Assembly: GCA_001913845.2 (NCBI GenBank)
Contig: MKGP02000063.1
Span: 124,001-188,000 of the forward strand
Direction of reading: 5' to 3'
Length of the DNA stretch: 64,000 bases
DNA from: Limnothrix sp. CACIAM 69d
GTDB taxonomy: Bacteria; Cyanobacteriota; Cyanobacteriia; CACIAM-69d
Shown: positions 35,009-43,627 of the stretch, piece by piece
How positions within the stretch are numbered: position 1 is the first letter of the stretch
Layout: each line of letters starts with the position of its first letter
Made by a program: the position numbers and the translations under genes
Notes under the pieces: generated by a model
Databases searched by the model: none
What the model was told of the DNA's origin: nothing
The model's input: only the letters and a program-made list of their open reading frames with translations

Positions 35009-35244
35009 TGCCGGGTGCTCCCTTATTTCGTACTTGCTTATTTAGTTATATAGTTTATTATACAGAAAGCAGCAAGTCCCGATCGCAATTCCTCCGAATC
35101 CCCAAATCCCCGGCTGGCAAGATTTCCAGGGGTTGATTGTCTTGCCTGCGATCGCCCCGCCTTTTCCCAGTTGCTGGGTTTTTGCCCTGGGGCTGACGGA
35201 ATTGCCCCAAACCACCTCTATTACCCATTGCGGAGTTTTTTCGG
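35009..35244. promoter_or_regulatory. Divergent control region of the sulfide cluster
   Basis: 236 bases between sqr and the DUF302 gene. An AT-rich stretch at about 35040-35066 contains TATATAGTTTATTATA, an imperfect inverted repeat that could be the ArsR operator. The assignment is inference from position. Confidence 0.35.
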
Positions 35245-35628
35245 ATGTATCACCTCAGCAAAGTTCTGAATCTGCCCTTTGATGAAGCCATTACCCACAC
35301 CAAAGAAGCCCTCAAACAGCAAGGCTTTGGGGTGCTGACGGAAATTGATGCCAAAGCGGCCTTTAAACAAAAACTCGATGCGGAATTCCGGCGCTACACC
35401 ATCCTGGGAGCCTGCCATCCACGCATTGCCTACGGCATCTTGCAAGCGGAAGACAAAGCCGGCGTTTTCTATCCCTGCAATGTGGTGGTGCAAGAACAGG
35501 CGGGCGGAACTGTGGAAGTGTCTGCGATCGACCCCACAGTCATGTTTGCAGCCCTCGAAAACCCAGAGGCCAAGGGTCTTGCTCTGGAAGCCAAAACCTT
35601 GATGGACAAGGTGATGGAACAGCTATAG
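35245..35628 (+). CDS. DUF302 family protein
   Basis: A 127-residue DUF302 protein, function unknown. The family pattern is visible: VLNLPFDEAITHTKEALKQQGFGVLTEIDAKAAFKQKL, then YTILGACHPRIAYGILQAEDKAGVFYPCNVVV. DUF302 genes are commonly found near sulfur-oxidation genes, which fits the position opposite sqr. The start ATG at 35245 is clear. Confidence 0.92.
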   Translation: MYHLSKVLNLPFDEAITHTKEALKQQGFGVLTEIDAKAAFKQKLDAEFRRYTILGACHPRIAYGILQAEDKAGVFYPCNVVVQEQAGGTVEVSAIDPTVMFAALENPEAKGLALEAKTLMDKVMEQL

Positions 35629-35889
35629 CTCCTGCCCGATCGCCCGCTGAGTGAACCGCCCGCGTGAGTCGGCCCGCAACCCGCATGTCTCACCCCCCGC
35701 TCCAAAGTTGCTTGCAGGCAAAACGGTAATCGTGGGGGACGGTGGTCTTGTTGCTGGTTGTCTAGTTTCTTATCTGACTGGAAAGCGTGATCAAGGGCGA
35801 TCGGGTAAAGCCTAAACCGGTTGAACAATGCTTCAATTCATTTGCCCTGTTAGGTCATTCAAGCATCAAGAATTTGGAGAACAATCAAT

Positions 35890-36870
35890 ATGTGGAAATT
35901 ACTAGCACTGCTGCAAAATCAACTGATTTGGTCAGTACCAATTTTCATGGCTGCAGGAATTTTATTTGGACTCGTCACTGATCCGGGGGGACTCAAGGAT
36001 CTAATTGTTCCCCTCACCTTTCTCATGGTTTATCCAATGATGATCAACTTGCAATTTGGCAAGTTGGTGGCTGGGGGAAACTGGAAACTGCAAGGGGTTG
36101 CCCAGTTTATTAACTTTGGACTTGTGCCATTTTTGGCTTATGGTATTGGCTGGCTTTTCTTCCGCGATCAACCGCTGATTTGGCTGGGGTTGTTGTTAAC
36201 GGGATTGCTTCCCACCAGCGGCATGACCATTTCTTGGACAGGCTTTGCGAAGGGAAACCTGACAGCCGCAATTCAAATGACCGTGATTGGCTTGATTTTA
36301 GGTTCTCTGGCCACGCCCCTCTATGCCCAAGCTTTGCTAGGACGAGCCATTGAAATTCCCTTGATGGAAACCTTTAAGCAAATTGCGATCGTGGTGTTTT
36401 TGCCCATGATTTTGGGTTTGGTCACGAAAAAAGTGCTGATTTCAACGGTTGGAAAACAAAAGTATGAGGGAAACCTGAAGAAAAAGTTTCCAGTCTTTTC
36501 AACCCTAGGCGTGTTGGGAATTGTGTTTGTGGCAATGGCGCTGAAAGCGAAGGCGATTGTGGCTTCACCGCTCGTGTTTCTGGGCTATTTCGGGCCGTTG
36601 ATGCTGATTTACCTGATCAACTTTGTGTTGAGTACGGTGGTGGGCAAAATTTGGTTTTCCCGCGAAGATGCGATCGCTCTGGTCTATGGCACGGTAATGC
36701 GTAATTTGTCGATCGCCCTGGCTATTGCAATGACGGTATTTGGGGCTAAGGCGGGCGCTGAAATTGCCCTAATTATTTCTATGAGCTACATCATCCAGGT
36801 ACAGGCGGCGGCTTGGTACGTGAAGCTAAGCGATCGCTGGTTTGGTAAACCTGTTGTGGAAGGTCTGTAG
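35890..36870 (+). CDS. Bile acid:sodium symporter/ACR3-like permease
   Basis: An integral membrane protein of the BASS/ACR3 superfamily with about nine hydrophobic segments. Family traits are LLLTGLLPTSGMTISWTGFAKGNLTAAIQMT (a conserved discontinuous-helix region) and a second half with VMRNLSIALAIAMTVFG. The substrate may be arsenite, an organic anion or a sulfur anion. I recall a similar gene set in the plasmid-borne sulfide-quinone reductase operon of Synechocystis 6803, which includes a permease. The ATG at 35890 is preceded by GGAGAAC. It may be controlled with sqr. Confidence 0.85.
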   Translation: MWKLLALLQNQLIWSVPIFMAAGILFGLVTDPGGLKDLIVPLTFLMVYPMMINLQFGKLVAGGNWKLQGVAQFINFGLVPFLAYGIGWLFFRDQPLIWLGLLLTGLLPTSGMTISWTGFAKGNLTAAIQMTVIGLILGSLATPLYAQALLGRAIEIPLMETFKQIAIVVFLPMILGLVTKKVLISTVGKQKYEGNLKKKFPVFSTLGVLGIVFVAMALKAKAIVASPLVFLGYFGPLMLIYLINFVLSTVVGKIWFSREDAIALVYGTVMRNLSIALAIAMTVFGAKAGAEIALIISMSYIIQVQAAAWYVKLSDRWFGKPVVEGL

Positions 36871-36942
36871 CGGCTGGGCTGCTCTGAGGCGATCGGAAGG
36901 GCGATCCAAATCGATCGCCCTGAAAAGTTTTCGGAAAAGGTT

Positions 36943-37491
36943 TTAGGGAGTCGATCGGGGAAGGGGCGGCAAAGAGCGCGGTGGGCCGCCACCGTTGAAC
37001 ATATTGAACGGCGAAGCGGCGCGGCTTTGGATGAGGGCCTTGAGGCGATCGATCTCCGTCACCAGGCTGAAGGGCCGGAAATCATTCAAAGAAGCCACCT
37101 GATCGAGATGAATTAGCGACACATGAATCGGCGTGCTGCCATTGACGGCGGCCGGTTCCGTAATGCTGCCGGGCATGACGCGGTAGGCAACCAAAAAGCG
37201 CTCGCCGCCCACCTCCGCAATCTCGCCCTTGGTGTAATAGTCGCTGGGCGATGCGCCAAAAATTGCCGCCGTTAGGGACAGCATGTTGCTGGTTTCAATT
37301 TGCCCCGTGACACTGAACACGCGCCACTGATCGTCCAATTCCTGAAGCGTGAGGCTGAGGGGAGCCGATCCTTGAAAAAAGCTGGGCGCAATGGTCTCCG
37401 CTTGGGCCGGCAGCCCGATCGCCCCGATCATCACCATGGGACTCACGAGGCCAAGCAACCATCGCCGCAGATTCGGGTGAATCTTCTGCAT
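36943..37491 (-). CDS. Secreted protein, unknown function
   Basis: A 182-residue protein with a signal peptide (RRWLLGLVSPMVMIGAIGLPAQA, cut before ETIA). The mature part is beta-rich up to about 120, then has a helical segment (LVTEIDRLKALIQS) and a Pro-rich tail. I recognise no family. No operon partner is close on the same strand. Confidence 0.7.
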   Translation of the reverse strand: MQKIHPNLRRWLLGLVSPMVMIGAIGLPAQAETIAPSFFQGSAPLSLTLQELDDQWRVFSVTGQIETSNMLSLTAAIFGASPSDYYTKGEIAEVGGERFLVAYRVMPGSITEPAAVNGSTPIHVSLIHLDQVASLNDFRPFSLVTEIDRLKALIQSRAASPFNMFNGGGPPRSLPPLPRSTP

Positions 37492-37807
37492 AGAATTTTG
37501 TTAGAACCGGAGAAAGCGGGACGATTCAGGATAGATTCCGGTCGCGCTTCAGTCATAGCCTAGAAAAAAGCCATCGCTTGTGGCTGCTCAATGGTTCTCA
37601 ATCAATGTTTGCTGTGGGTGCTTTGCTGTGGGTGCTTTGCTGTGGGTGGCGATTCCTTGGGCTGCCGGTGCGTCGGTTGTCGGGGTGATGAGTGGTCTTC
37701 AGTGCGGTTGAAGGTTTCAGCGTTGGGTTCCTTGCTATCGTTTGGATGGCGATGGTTGGGGCCCGCCAGCGTTCAATGCGTTTTTTCTCCGGCAGGAGGT
37801 GCAAATC

Positions 37808-39103
37808 ATGCCAGCCCTTGTGCAATGTGCCCTCAGTGATGCCAATTTGGATGCCAAGTTGGCCCGTAACCAGCGGCAACTGGCGATTTCGGTGGCGGCC
37901 CAGGCCGGCCATGGCCGGGTGCGATCGAACCTGTGCTTGATTCTCGATCGCAGCGGCTCCATGCGCGGCCGACCGATGGAGATGGTGAAAGCGGCGGCGC
38001 GTCAGTTGGTGGGTCAGTTGGCCCTGGGCGATCGCCTGTCGTTGGTAGCCTTTGACCACGAGGCCCAAGTGATTTTGCCTTGTCAGGAAGTGGCCCCGGA
38101 GCCGCTGTCAATTTTGCAGGCGATCGAGGGTTTAGCGGCCGGCGGCGGCACTTGCATTGATGAAGGCCTGAAGCTGGGCATTGAAGAACTGGCGCGATCG
38201 CGTAAGGAATCGGGCCTTTTGGGCAACGTCAGCGCCGATCAAAGCGGAATTTTGCCCACTGCGCCCTCGGTGTCGCAAATTTTCCTGCTAACTGATGGGG
38301 AAAACGAGCATGGCAACGATCCCCGCTGCTTAAAGATGGCGGAATTGGCCGCGAGCTACGGCATTTCAGTCCATTGCCTCGGATTCGGTAGCCATTGGAA
38401 CCAAGACACCCTGGAACAGATTGCCGACGCGGGAGCCGGGGCCCTTTGCTACATCGAACAGCCGGAAGATGCGCCCGCCGCCTTTGAAACGCTCTTGACC
38501 CGGGTGCAGTCGGTGCAGTTAACCAATGCGCGGTTGTTGTTGGCGTTGGAGTCACCTGTGCGCTTGGCGGAGCTGAAGCCGATCGCCCAGGTGGCCCCGG
38601 AAACGGTGGAACTGACGGCGCAGGAGCTGCCCGATGGTCGGCTGGAGGTGCGGTTGGGCGATTTGATGGTGGATGGGCCGCGGGTGGTGTTGGTGAATGC
38701 CTATGTGGCCCAGGTGCCGCCGGGGGATCATCAGTTGGTTCAGGTGCAGGTTTGTTATGACGATCCGGCGACGGGTCAGGTGGATGTGCTGTCGGAACCG
38801 ATCGCGGTGATGGGGCGATCTTTGGAACTCTTTCACCCGGCTCCCAATGCCCCAGTACAGGCTCACATCGGCGCATTGGCCAAATATCGCCAAACCCAAA
38901 TTGCTGAAACCAAGCTGCAAACGGGCGATCGCCAAGGAGCGGTAACCATGCTGCAAGCGGCGGCCCAAACAGCTTTGCAAATGGGCGATCGCAACGCGGC
39001 GACAGTGCTGCAAACCCAAGCCACCAAACTCCAGGCGGGCGATGACCTGTCGGAGGCCGATCGCAAAAAGACCCGCATTGCCTCAAAAACCACCCTTCGC
39101 TAG
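37808..39103 (+). CDS. VWA domain protein
   Basis: A cytoplasmic von Willebrand factor A protein of 431 residues. The MIDAS metal site begins at CLILDRSGSMRGRPME (Asp47, Ser49, Ser51); the later MIDAS Thr is in GGGTCID and the Asp in LLTDGENEHGND. After the VWA domain (about 40-240) the protein is beta-rich, then helical. Function is probably protein binding in an assembly or stress complex; no partner gene such as a MoxR ATPase lies next to it. The strong ribosome binding site GGAGGT seven bases before 37808 decides the start against an upstream in-frame ATG-like frame. Confidence 0.88.
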   Translation: MPALVQCALSDANLDAKLARNQRQLAISVAAQAGHGRVRSNLCLILDRSGSMRGRPMEMVKAAARQLVGQLALGDRLSLVAFDHEAQVILPCQEVAPEPLSILQAIEGLAAGGGTCIDEGLKLGIEELARSRKESGLLGNVSADQSGILPTAPSVSQIFLLTDGENEHGNDPRCLKMAELAASYGISVHCLGFGSHWNQDTLEQIADAGAGALCYIEQPEDAPAAFETLLTRVQSVQLTNARLLLALESPVRLAELKPIAQVAPETVELTAQELPDGRLEVRLGDLMVDGPRVVLVNAYVAQVPPGDHQLVQVQVCYDDPATGQVDVLSEPIAVMGRSLELFHPAPNAPVQAHIGALAKYRQTQIAETKLQTGDRQGAVTMLQAAAQTALQMGDRNAATVLQTQATKLQAGDDLSEADRKKTRIASKTTLR

Positions 39104-39257
39104 GGGGGCGATCCCGTCCGATTGCGCCGGGCAACCCCACCCCCGATCGGCTTGGGTTGGCCACCCCTGCGGCCCATACTGGAAACGGGGCATTTTCTGC
39201 ATTCCAGACAGCTCAGCGCTGAACATGGCATTGCGGCACCTTGGGATTATTTTTGGG

Positions 39258-39280
39258 GTTATTTAATGAGGTTAAATAAC
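39258..39280. promoter_or_regulatory. Perfect 9-5-9 inverted repeat
   Basis: GTTATTTAA, TGAGG, TTAAATAAC lies 56 bases upstream of the GTG start at 39336, in otherwise GC-rich sequence. It looks like an operator for a dimeric regulator. The regulator is unknown. Confidence 0.45.
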
Positions 39281-39335
39281 AAATTCTGAGGAACCCCGAT
39301 CGCCCCCATTGTTTCGCTAAGAGGCTGACCCGATC

Positions 39336-39749
39336 GTGAACCGTTTTAATTGGAAATCAACCCAAGCTTGGCCCATTCTGATCGCGGCCCTGGGGCCCTG
39401 GTTGCTGATTTTAGGGGCGATCGGGCTGCTGAATGCGATCGGTTTAGGGGTGGTGGTGCAGGCGATCGGTTGGTTACTGTTGCTGGTGATTTTGACCCCG
39501 ATCGTGCTCAGTGTGGTTGGTTTATGGTGGCTGCGGCGCAACTTGGTGGCCGGCCCCTGCCCCGCCTGTGGCTATCCCGTCACCACCCTACGCGGCTTCA
39601 GCAGCAACTGCCCGAACTGCGGCACTCCCCTAAGCGGGTTGGAGCAAACGGTGCAGCGCCAATCGGCTCCCGGCACGATCGATGTGCAAGCGGTGGAGGT
39701 GGGCAAACGAGAGCTAAGAGATGCCACCCCACCCGACCAACGCTATTGA
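39336..39749 (+). CDS. Membrane protein with zinc-ribbon motif
   Basis: A 137-residue protein with two hydrophobic helices (about 13-30 and 36-60) followed by CPACGYPV...NCPNCGTPL, two CxxC pairs of a zinc ribbon, on the cytoplasmic or stromal side. The tail is polar. Start codon is GTG with AAGAGG upstream. I recognise no named family. A candidate operator lies upstream. Confidence 0.65.
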   Translation: MNRFNWKSTQAWPILIAALGPWLLILGAIGLLNAIGLGVVVQAIGWLLLLVILTPIVLSVVGLWWLRRNLVAGPCPACGYPVTTLRGFSSNCPNCGTPLSGLEQTVQRQSAPGTIDVQAVEVGKRELRDATPPDQRY

Positions 39750-39792
39750 ACGCTCATGCAGTTTTCGATCCCTAATCTTGAGCACTAGGCAA

Positions 39793-40209
39793 TTAATTAG
39801 TGGAAATCGAAAGTTGATAGGGTTGGCGGCCGCTGGGGTTGCGATCGCCCACAAAAATCTCATAGTTGCCCGCGCTCCAATAGCCCGGCATTTCCGCCAC
39901 CCCGTTGGCCGCCGGAATGCAAAATTGACCGCTCGGCCCCACCACCAACAGCGTTAACCCATCACCCCCCTGCACCTTCACCCGCAGGGAGCCAAAATCC
40001 TGACCCACCGCCAAGCGATGGTTGGGCGCACCGGCCACAAAGCCACAACTGGTGCTGGTGCTGCCGCCGGCCGTGCCCGATCGAAGAACCGGTTCACTCA
40101 TGCCCGGCCCCAGGGCAATCAAATCGGCCCGGGCCGGCGCTGCCCAAGGCACGATCGTGACGATCGCCAGGCTGGCGGTCAAAATCGAGAAAAATCGGTT
40201 GGTTTTCAT
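39793..40209 (-). CDS. Secreted protein with beta-rich domain
   Basis: A 138-residue exported protein from the ATG at 40209 with a signal peptide ending in ARA (before DLIALG). The body is beta-rich (LRVKVQGGDGLTLLVVGPSGQF, GNYEIFVGDRNPSGRQPYQLSIS), reminiscent of PPC-like secreted domains. Two Cys may form a disulfide. No named family is recognised. Confidence 0.7.
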   Translation of the reverse strand: MKTNRFFSILTASLAIVTIVPWAAPARADLIALGPGMSEPVLRSGTAGGSTSTSCGFVAGAPNHRLAVGQDFGSLRVKVQGGDGLTLLVVGPSGQFCIPAANGVAEMPGYWSAGNYEIFVGDRNPSGRQPYQLSISTN

Positions 40210-40439
40210 GGCAGCATCTCCTGATGGTGAGCAGCCGGGCCTCCAAAACTTGGCAGAACGCCGGATCGCGAATAAATCCAGTATGCGGCCCATGCTCTAC
40301 CCGATCGCGGGGGCACTTCCTGTTTATGAACTGGCCGCCCTCAGGGAACCCACTCTCCACAAATTCCGCGCGATCTCATGCCGCTGGACTTCACCAGCGA
40401 GCAGATAGTTGGGTAATGCGTAACCTGAGTTTGATTAAG

Positions 40440-40859
40440 TTAGGGGCGAAAGACCCGAATAAAAGGCTCTTTGCGGTAGCGACGATACACATCGAAATCC
40501 TGATCTAAAGTTGCAATTTCTGGAATTCGTAATCGTTCTGAAATAGCTACCAATGCTAAATCTGCAAAGTCTCCAGGTAAATTTGAGTATTGTTCATTGA
40601 GTTCTACAATTCTTTGAAAATCATGACGATTTAATGACTCACAGCGATAAATATTCTGTGCTAAATGGTTCAGAAAAATATTTTGAACCTGCCAACTTTT
40701 ATTCAATAACCAAAGTACTTCCGTGACACAAGCCAAAGTTGTAATCAGTTCACTTCGACAAGCGCCAAAGAAATCAACAACTCGACTGTGGTATCGATCC
40801 TCAGCATTATAAAAAGCAATTAAAACGCCTGAGTCCACTAGCACTTTTGCTGGCTTCAT
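40440..40859 (-). CDS. PIN domain ribonuclease toxin
   Basis: A VapC-like PIN protein of 139 residues. Acidic active-site residues are seen at VLVDSGVLIAFYN (Asp), TEVLWLLN (Glu), DFADLALVAISE (Asp) and ATLDQDFDVYR (Asp). It would cleave RNA when free of its antitoxin. The ATG overlaps the stop of the upstream small gene by 4 bases, the usual toxin-antitoxin arrangement. Confidence 0.9.
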   Translation of the reverse strand: MKPAKVLVDSGVLIAFYNAEDRYHSRVVDFFGACRSELITTLACVTEVLWLLNKSWQVQNIFLNHLAQNIYRCESLNRHDFQRIVELNEQYSNLPGDFADLALVAISERLRIPEIATLDQDFDVYRRYRKEPFIRVFRP

Positions 40860-41098
40860 GATTGATCTGTAGTGGATTGATGGAGTCGATCGGCCAAGGC
40901 TACTCGCCTTAAATCTCGATCAGCCAAGTCACCATCATGCAGCCAATGCTCTGGTAACCCACCCATGCGCTCAAGGATCGTCGGTGGCATTTCCTGTTGT
41001 TTGAAACTGAAGAGTGATCGAATGACAGTCCAAAGAAGTAACCACCGATCTCGCCATGGCAAGGCTAAGGTTGCCTCACGAAGCTCCAATAAAGTCAT
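40856..41098 (-). CDS. Putative antitoxin of the PIN pair
   Basis: An 80-residue protein directly upstream of and overlapping the PIN gene. The N-terminus is helical (TLLELREATLALPWRDRWLLLWTVIRSL), the C-terminus acidic and polar (HDGDLADRDLRR). The role is inferred from position; no known antitoxin DNA-binding fold is recognised. Confidence 0.65.
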   Translation of the reverse strand: MTLLELREATLALPWRDRWLLLWTVIRSLFSFKQQEMPPTILERMGGLPEHWLHDGDLADRDLRRVALADRLHQSTTDQS

Positions 41099-41148
41099 GC
41101 TTGTGTCTTTTCAGTTAATGTTATTTGGGGTTCTGAGCAAATCATATC

Positions 41149-41721
41149 TTACACTTCAAATACAATTCCTTCATAGAATTCCTCGATCGCCACGGTTAGC
41201 CCAATACTTTGCAGTTCGACCCGATCGCCCGATCGATAACTCAGAATCACCCAATCTCCCGCACTATTCTTGTGGTAGATATCAACCGCCACCTCTTCGG
41301 AACTAACTAACATGTAGTCAATCAAATTTGGATTGCGGCGATATTTTTCAAATTTTTTCCAGCGATCGTAGGACTCAGTACTGGGGGAGAGAACTTCAAC
41401 AATCAAGCAGGGATAAGTAATGTAAAGTGGATGCTCCCGATCTCGTAGGTCGCAAGTTACGCTGAGATCTGGATAGGTATAGTTAGACGTATTAAAAATA
41501 TTGACCTTTACATCAGAATTCAAAACTCGACATTGATTACCTCTTAAGTGAGGATAAATCAACGTAAGAATGTTAATTGCGATCGCACCGTGATTTTGTG
41601 TGCCGCCACTCATGGCGTAGACATGCCCATCAATTAGCTCATGCCGTTCGAGCTGTTGGGCTTCCCACTCAAAATAGGCTTCCGGTGTAAAATGGGGCTG
41701 ATTCTCTCTGGCGGCAACCAT
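41149..41721 (-). CDS. Uma2 family (DUF820) nuclease-like protein
   Basis: A 190-residue Uma2/DUF820 protein, very common in cyanobacteria, with a PD-(D/E)XK-type fold. The features are EAYFEWEAQQLERHELIDGHVYAMSGGTQNHGAIAINI, PDLSVTC and PCLIVEVLSPSTESYDRWKKFEKYRRNPNLIDYMLV. The Asp, Glu and Lys of the active site are in place. The biological role is unknown. Confidence 0.92.
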   Translation of the reverse strand: MVAARENQPHFTPEAYFEWEAQQLERHELIDGHVYAMSGGTQNHGAIAINILTLIYPHLRGNQCRVLNSDVKVNIFNTSNYTYPDLSVTCDLRDREHPLYITYPCLIVEVLSPSTESYDRWKKFEKYRRNPNLIDYMLVSSEEVAVDIYHKNSAGDWVILSYRSGDRVELQSIGLTVAIEEFYEGIVFEV

Positions 41722-41797
41722 TCTTTTTCCCCTGGCATTTTCGAGCTAATTCTATTGTGCTTCAGGTCGATGAGAAAAGCATCAGCCAAGCGGCTAA

Positions 41798-42490
41798 CTA
41801 GCTTCTGAAGAGGCGGCTGTATTGGGTTTCGTGGGTCATGCTGGCGATCGAGAGGCCCCAACCACAAGCAAACCAATCATCATCCGTATCAGCGGTGGCG
41901 AATTGCTGAATTTCAGTGATGGCGGCGGTTAAATCGGGCCATAAATTGAGTAATGTTTGCTGACCTTGGGTTTGACCGATCGGGATGGAACGAACCCCGG
42001 CACTCACCAAATTGCTAGCCCAAGATTGTAGATAGGCGGTCAACATTTCCGCATGGTTCAGTTGCCAATGGGCAGCCAAACTAGAAAAGGCGATCGCATA
42101 GTTCACCGGCTCCAAGTTCAGCGTCACTAAGGTGGTATCGGCTGGATTGAGATCCTTGGCCAAGGTGACCAACGATCGCCCCATTTGCCAACTTTGTAAC
42201 CGCAATTCTTCCGTTTCTCGTAGGGCCGAAATCCATTGATTCCAGTGGTGAATGGAGTCCCGATCGCCCTGATCGATCGCCTGCCGAGCTTTCAGCAGGG
42301 CCGCCGCTTCCAGGCGAATGCTGCCCACCCGTAACTCCTGCCGCAACCAGTCGGTCAAATCGGCAGCCGATCGCACCTGGCCCTTGTCCACCAAGGTTTC
42401 GATCGCCTCGGAATAGCTAAAGGCTCCCACGGGCAAGGCCGGGCTAGCCAATTGCAACAGGGCAAGCGATCGGGACAGTGGCTCACTCAT
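41798..42490 (-). CDS. ureF: Urease accessory protein UreF
   Basis: UreF helps load nickel into urease, working with UreD, UreG and UreE. The opening LLQLASPALPVGAFSYSEAIETLVDKGQV is typical. The all-helical body of 230 residues has normal length. The ATG at 42490 is preferred; it overlaps the ureE end by 8 bases. Urease structural genes and ureG are not in the window. Confidence 0.94.
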   Translation of the reverse strand: MSEPLSRSLALLQLASPALPVGAFSYSEAIETLVDKGQVRSAADLTDWLRQELRVGSIRLEAAALLKARQAIDQGDRDSIHHWNQWISALRETEELRLQSWQMGRSLVTLAKDLNPADTTLVTLNLEPVNYAIAFSSLAAHWQLNHAEMLTAYLQSWASNLVSAGVRSIPIGQTQGQQTLLNLWPDLTAAITEIQQFATADTDDDWFACGWGLSIASMTHETQYSRLFRS

Positions 42491-43064
42491 GGTGGTGGGA
42501 ATGGGCGTGGTCGTGATGATGGTTGTGGGCGTGATGGGTGCGATCAACCATTGAATAGGCTCCTGGATCCGGCACAAAGGGAGCGATCTCCTCAATCACT
42601 TGGAGGCCGCGTCGTTCCAGCAAATCCTTCAGGGTGGGATCCGGCGCGAGCCGCAAATAGTCGATCGCGATTTCCAGCGGTGCATGGCGGTTGCCCAAAT
42701 GATAGGCCGCTTGCAACAGGGACAGCCGATCGGGCGATCGCACCGTCAGCACCGGTTCCGGTTGCGCCACCACCCGGCAACCGTCTCCCTGGGCGGTGCG
42801 CAGTCGATCGCCCGGCCGCAGCACTGTGCCCCGGGCCAGTTGCAACCAAGCCACCGTCCCATCATCAAGGGTGACCTGTCGGCGCACCTTCACCCGATCC
42901 TCGGCCACCAAGGCCAACTGGCGCAGGCCATGATCGGCAGCGGCGGCATCCTGGGTTTGGGTCTCGGGCGGTTCCGGGCGATCGACCTGAATGAACACCC
43001 AGTGAGGCGGAATGGTGGACTCGGTTGGGGGATTGGGTTGTTGGGTCGAATTTCCCGAAGTCAC
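42483..43064 (-). CDS. ureE: Urease accessory protein UreE
   Basis: A nickel metallochaperone of 193 residues. The central fold has YHLGNRHAPLEI with the conserved metal-site His, and the C-terminus is His-rich (HHAHNHHHDHAHSHHH), a nickel-binding tail. The first 55 residues extend past the usual N-terminus. The start is GTG at 43064. It is translationally coupled with ureF and divergent from a secreted Cys-rich peptide gene. Confidence 0.93.
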   Translation of the reverse strand: MTSGNSTQQPNPPTESTIPPHWVFIQVDRPEPPETQTQDAAAADHGLRQLALVAEDRVKVRRQVTLDDGTVAWLQLARGTVLRPGDRLRTAQGDGCRVVAQPEPVLTVRSPDRLSLLQAAYHLGNRHAPLEIAIDYLRLAPDPTLKDLLERRGLQVIEEIAPFVPDPGAYSMVDRTHHAHNHHHDHAHSHHHE

Positions 43065-43126
43065 AGGGGCTGCTCCATCAAAACCGGCTGCTTCATTCCC
43101 ATTGTCTTACTCGATCGCGCCGCCTC

Positions 43127-43155
43127 TTGACTCTATAGCTTGCTAGAGAGAATAG
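43127..43155 (+). promoter_or_regulatory. Candidate promoter of the Cys-rich peptide gene
   Basis: TTGACT is followed after 17 bases by GAATAG, and CTCTA...TAGAG forms a small inverted repeat between them (43131-43148). The distance to the ATG is about 50 bases. The -10 match is weak. Confidence 0.3.
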
Positions 43156-43205
43156 AGTTGAGTTGTTAGTCAAGCTTGCCCTTGTGCAAGCAGGAGAACA
43201 AACCC

Positions 43206-43391
43206 ATGACTCAACAGACTTCGACATCGCAATCATCCAAAGGTCGCCGCACGATCAAGCTTGTGGGTGCTGTGGCTGCTGCTTTGACCGTGATCGCGCC
43301 GACCGCTGCCTATGCCTCAAGCTGCGGTTGTGGTGGTTCCGGTTCCTGTACCTGCGGTGCGAACTGTACCTGCACGAATTGCGGCAATTAG
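43206..43391 (+). CDS. Exported metallothionein-like Cys-rich peptide
   Basis: A 61-residue precursor. Residues about 14-37 form a signal peptide (basic KGRRTIK, then LVGAVAAALTVIAPTAAYA). The mature part of about 24 residues has seven Cys arranged as CGC, CTC, CTC and single Cys (SSCGCGGSGSCTCGANCTCTNCGN type), a metallothionein pattern. Ribosome binding site CAGGAG lies 9 bases before the ATG at 43206. Known cyanobacterial metallothionein SmtA is cytoplasmic and longer, so an exported form would be unusual. The position opposite ureE suggests a link with nickel or other metals, by inference. A short lipid- or wall-bound peptide is an alternative. Confidence 0.75.
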   Translation: MTQQTSTSQSSKGRRTIKLVGAVAAALTVIAPTAAYASSCGCGGSGSCTCGANCTCTNCGN

Positions 43392-43420
43392 GGTTGGCAA
43401 CTCTGACACCGCTTAAGCTG

Positions 43421-43602
43421 GAGAGGATGTCAAAACAGCGTTGATGGTGACGGCCCCAACCGCGCGATCGTGGTCTGCCCTCAAGCCAAAGTTGTTACCT
43501 TGCGGGTTGCCTCGATCGACGAAGACAAGGGGCTTAAGCCCCTTGCCCCTACGACTACTCGTATCTTGCTAGTAGCCCCAGTTCCTGCTCAAACATCCTC
43601 TG
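43421..43602. mobile_element. MITE family B, diverged copy
   Basis: Left end GAGAGGATGTCAAAACAG, right end CTGCTCAAACATCCTCTGA, about 180 bp apart, with the intact palindrome CAAGGGGCTTAAGCCCCTTG at 43526-43545. The ends have drifted more than in the copy at 11772. Confidence 0.65.
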
Positions 43603-43627
43603 AAAGCGGGTTTAGGAGCGATCGCCC

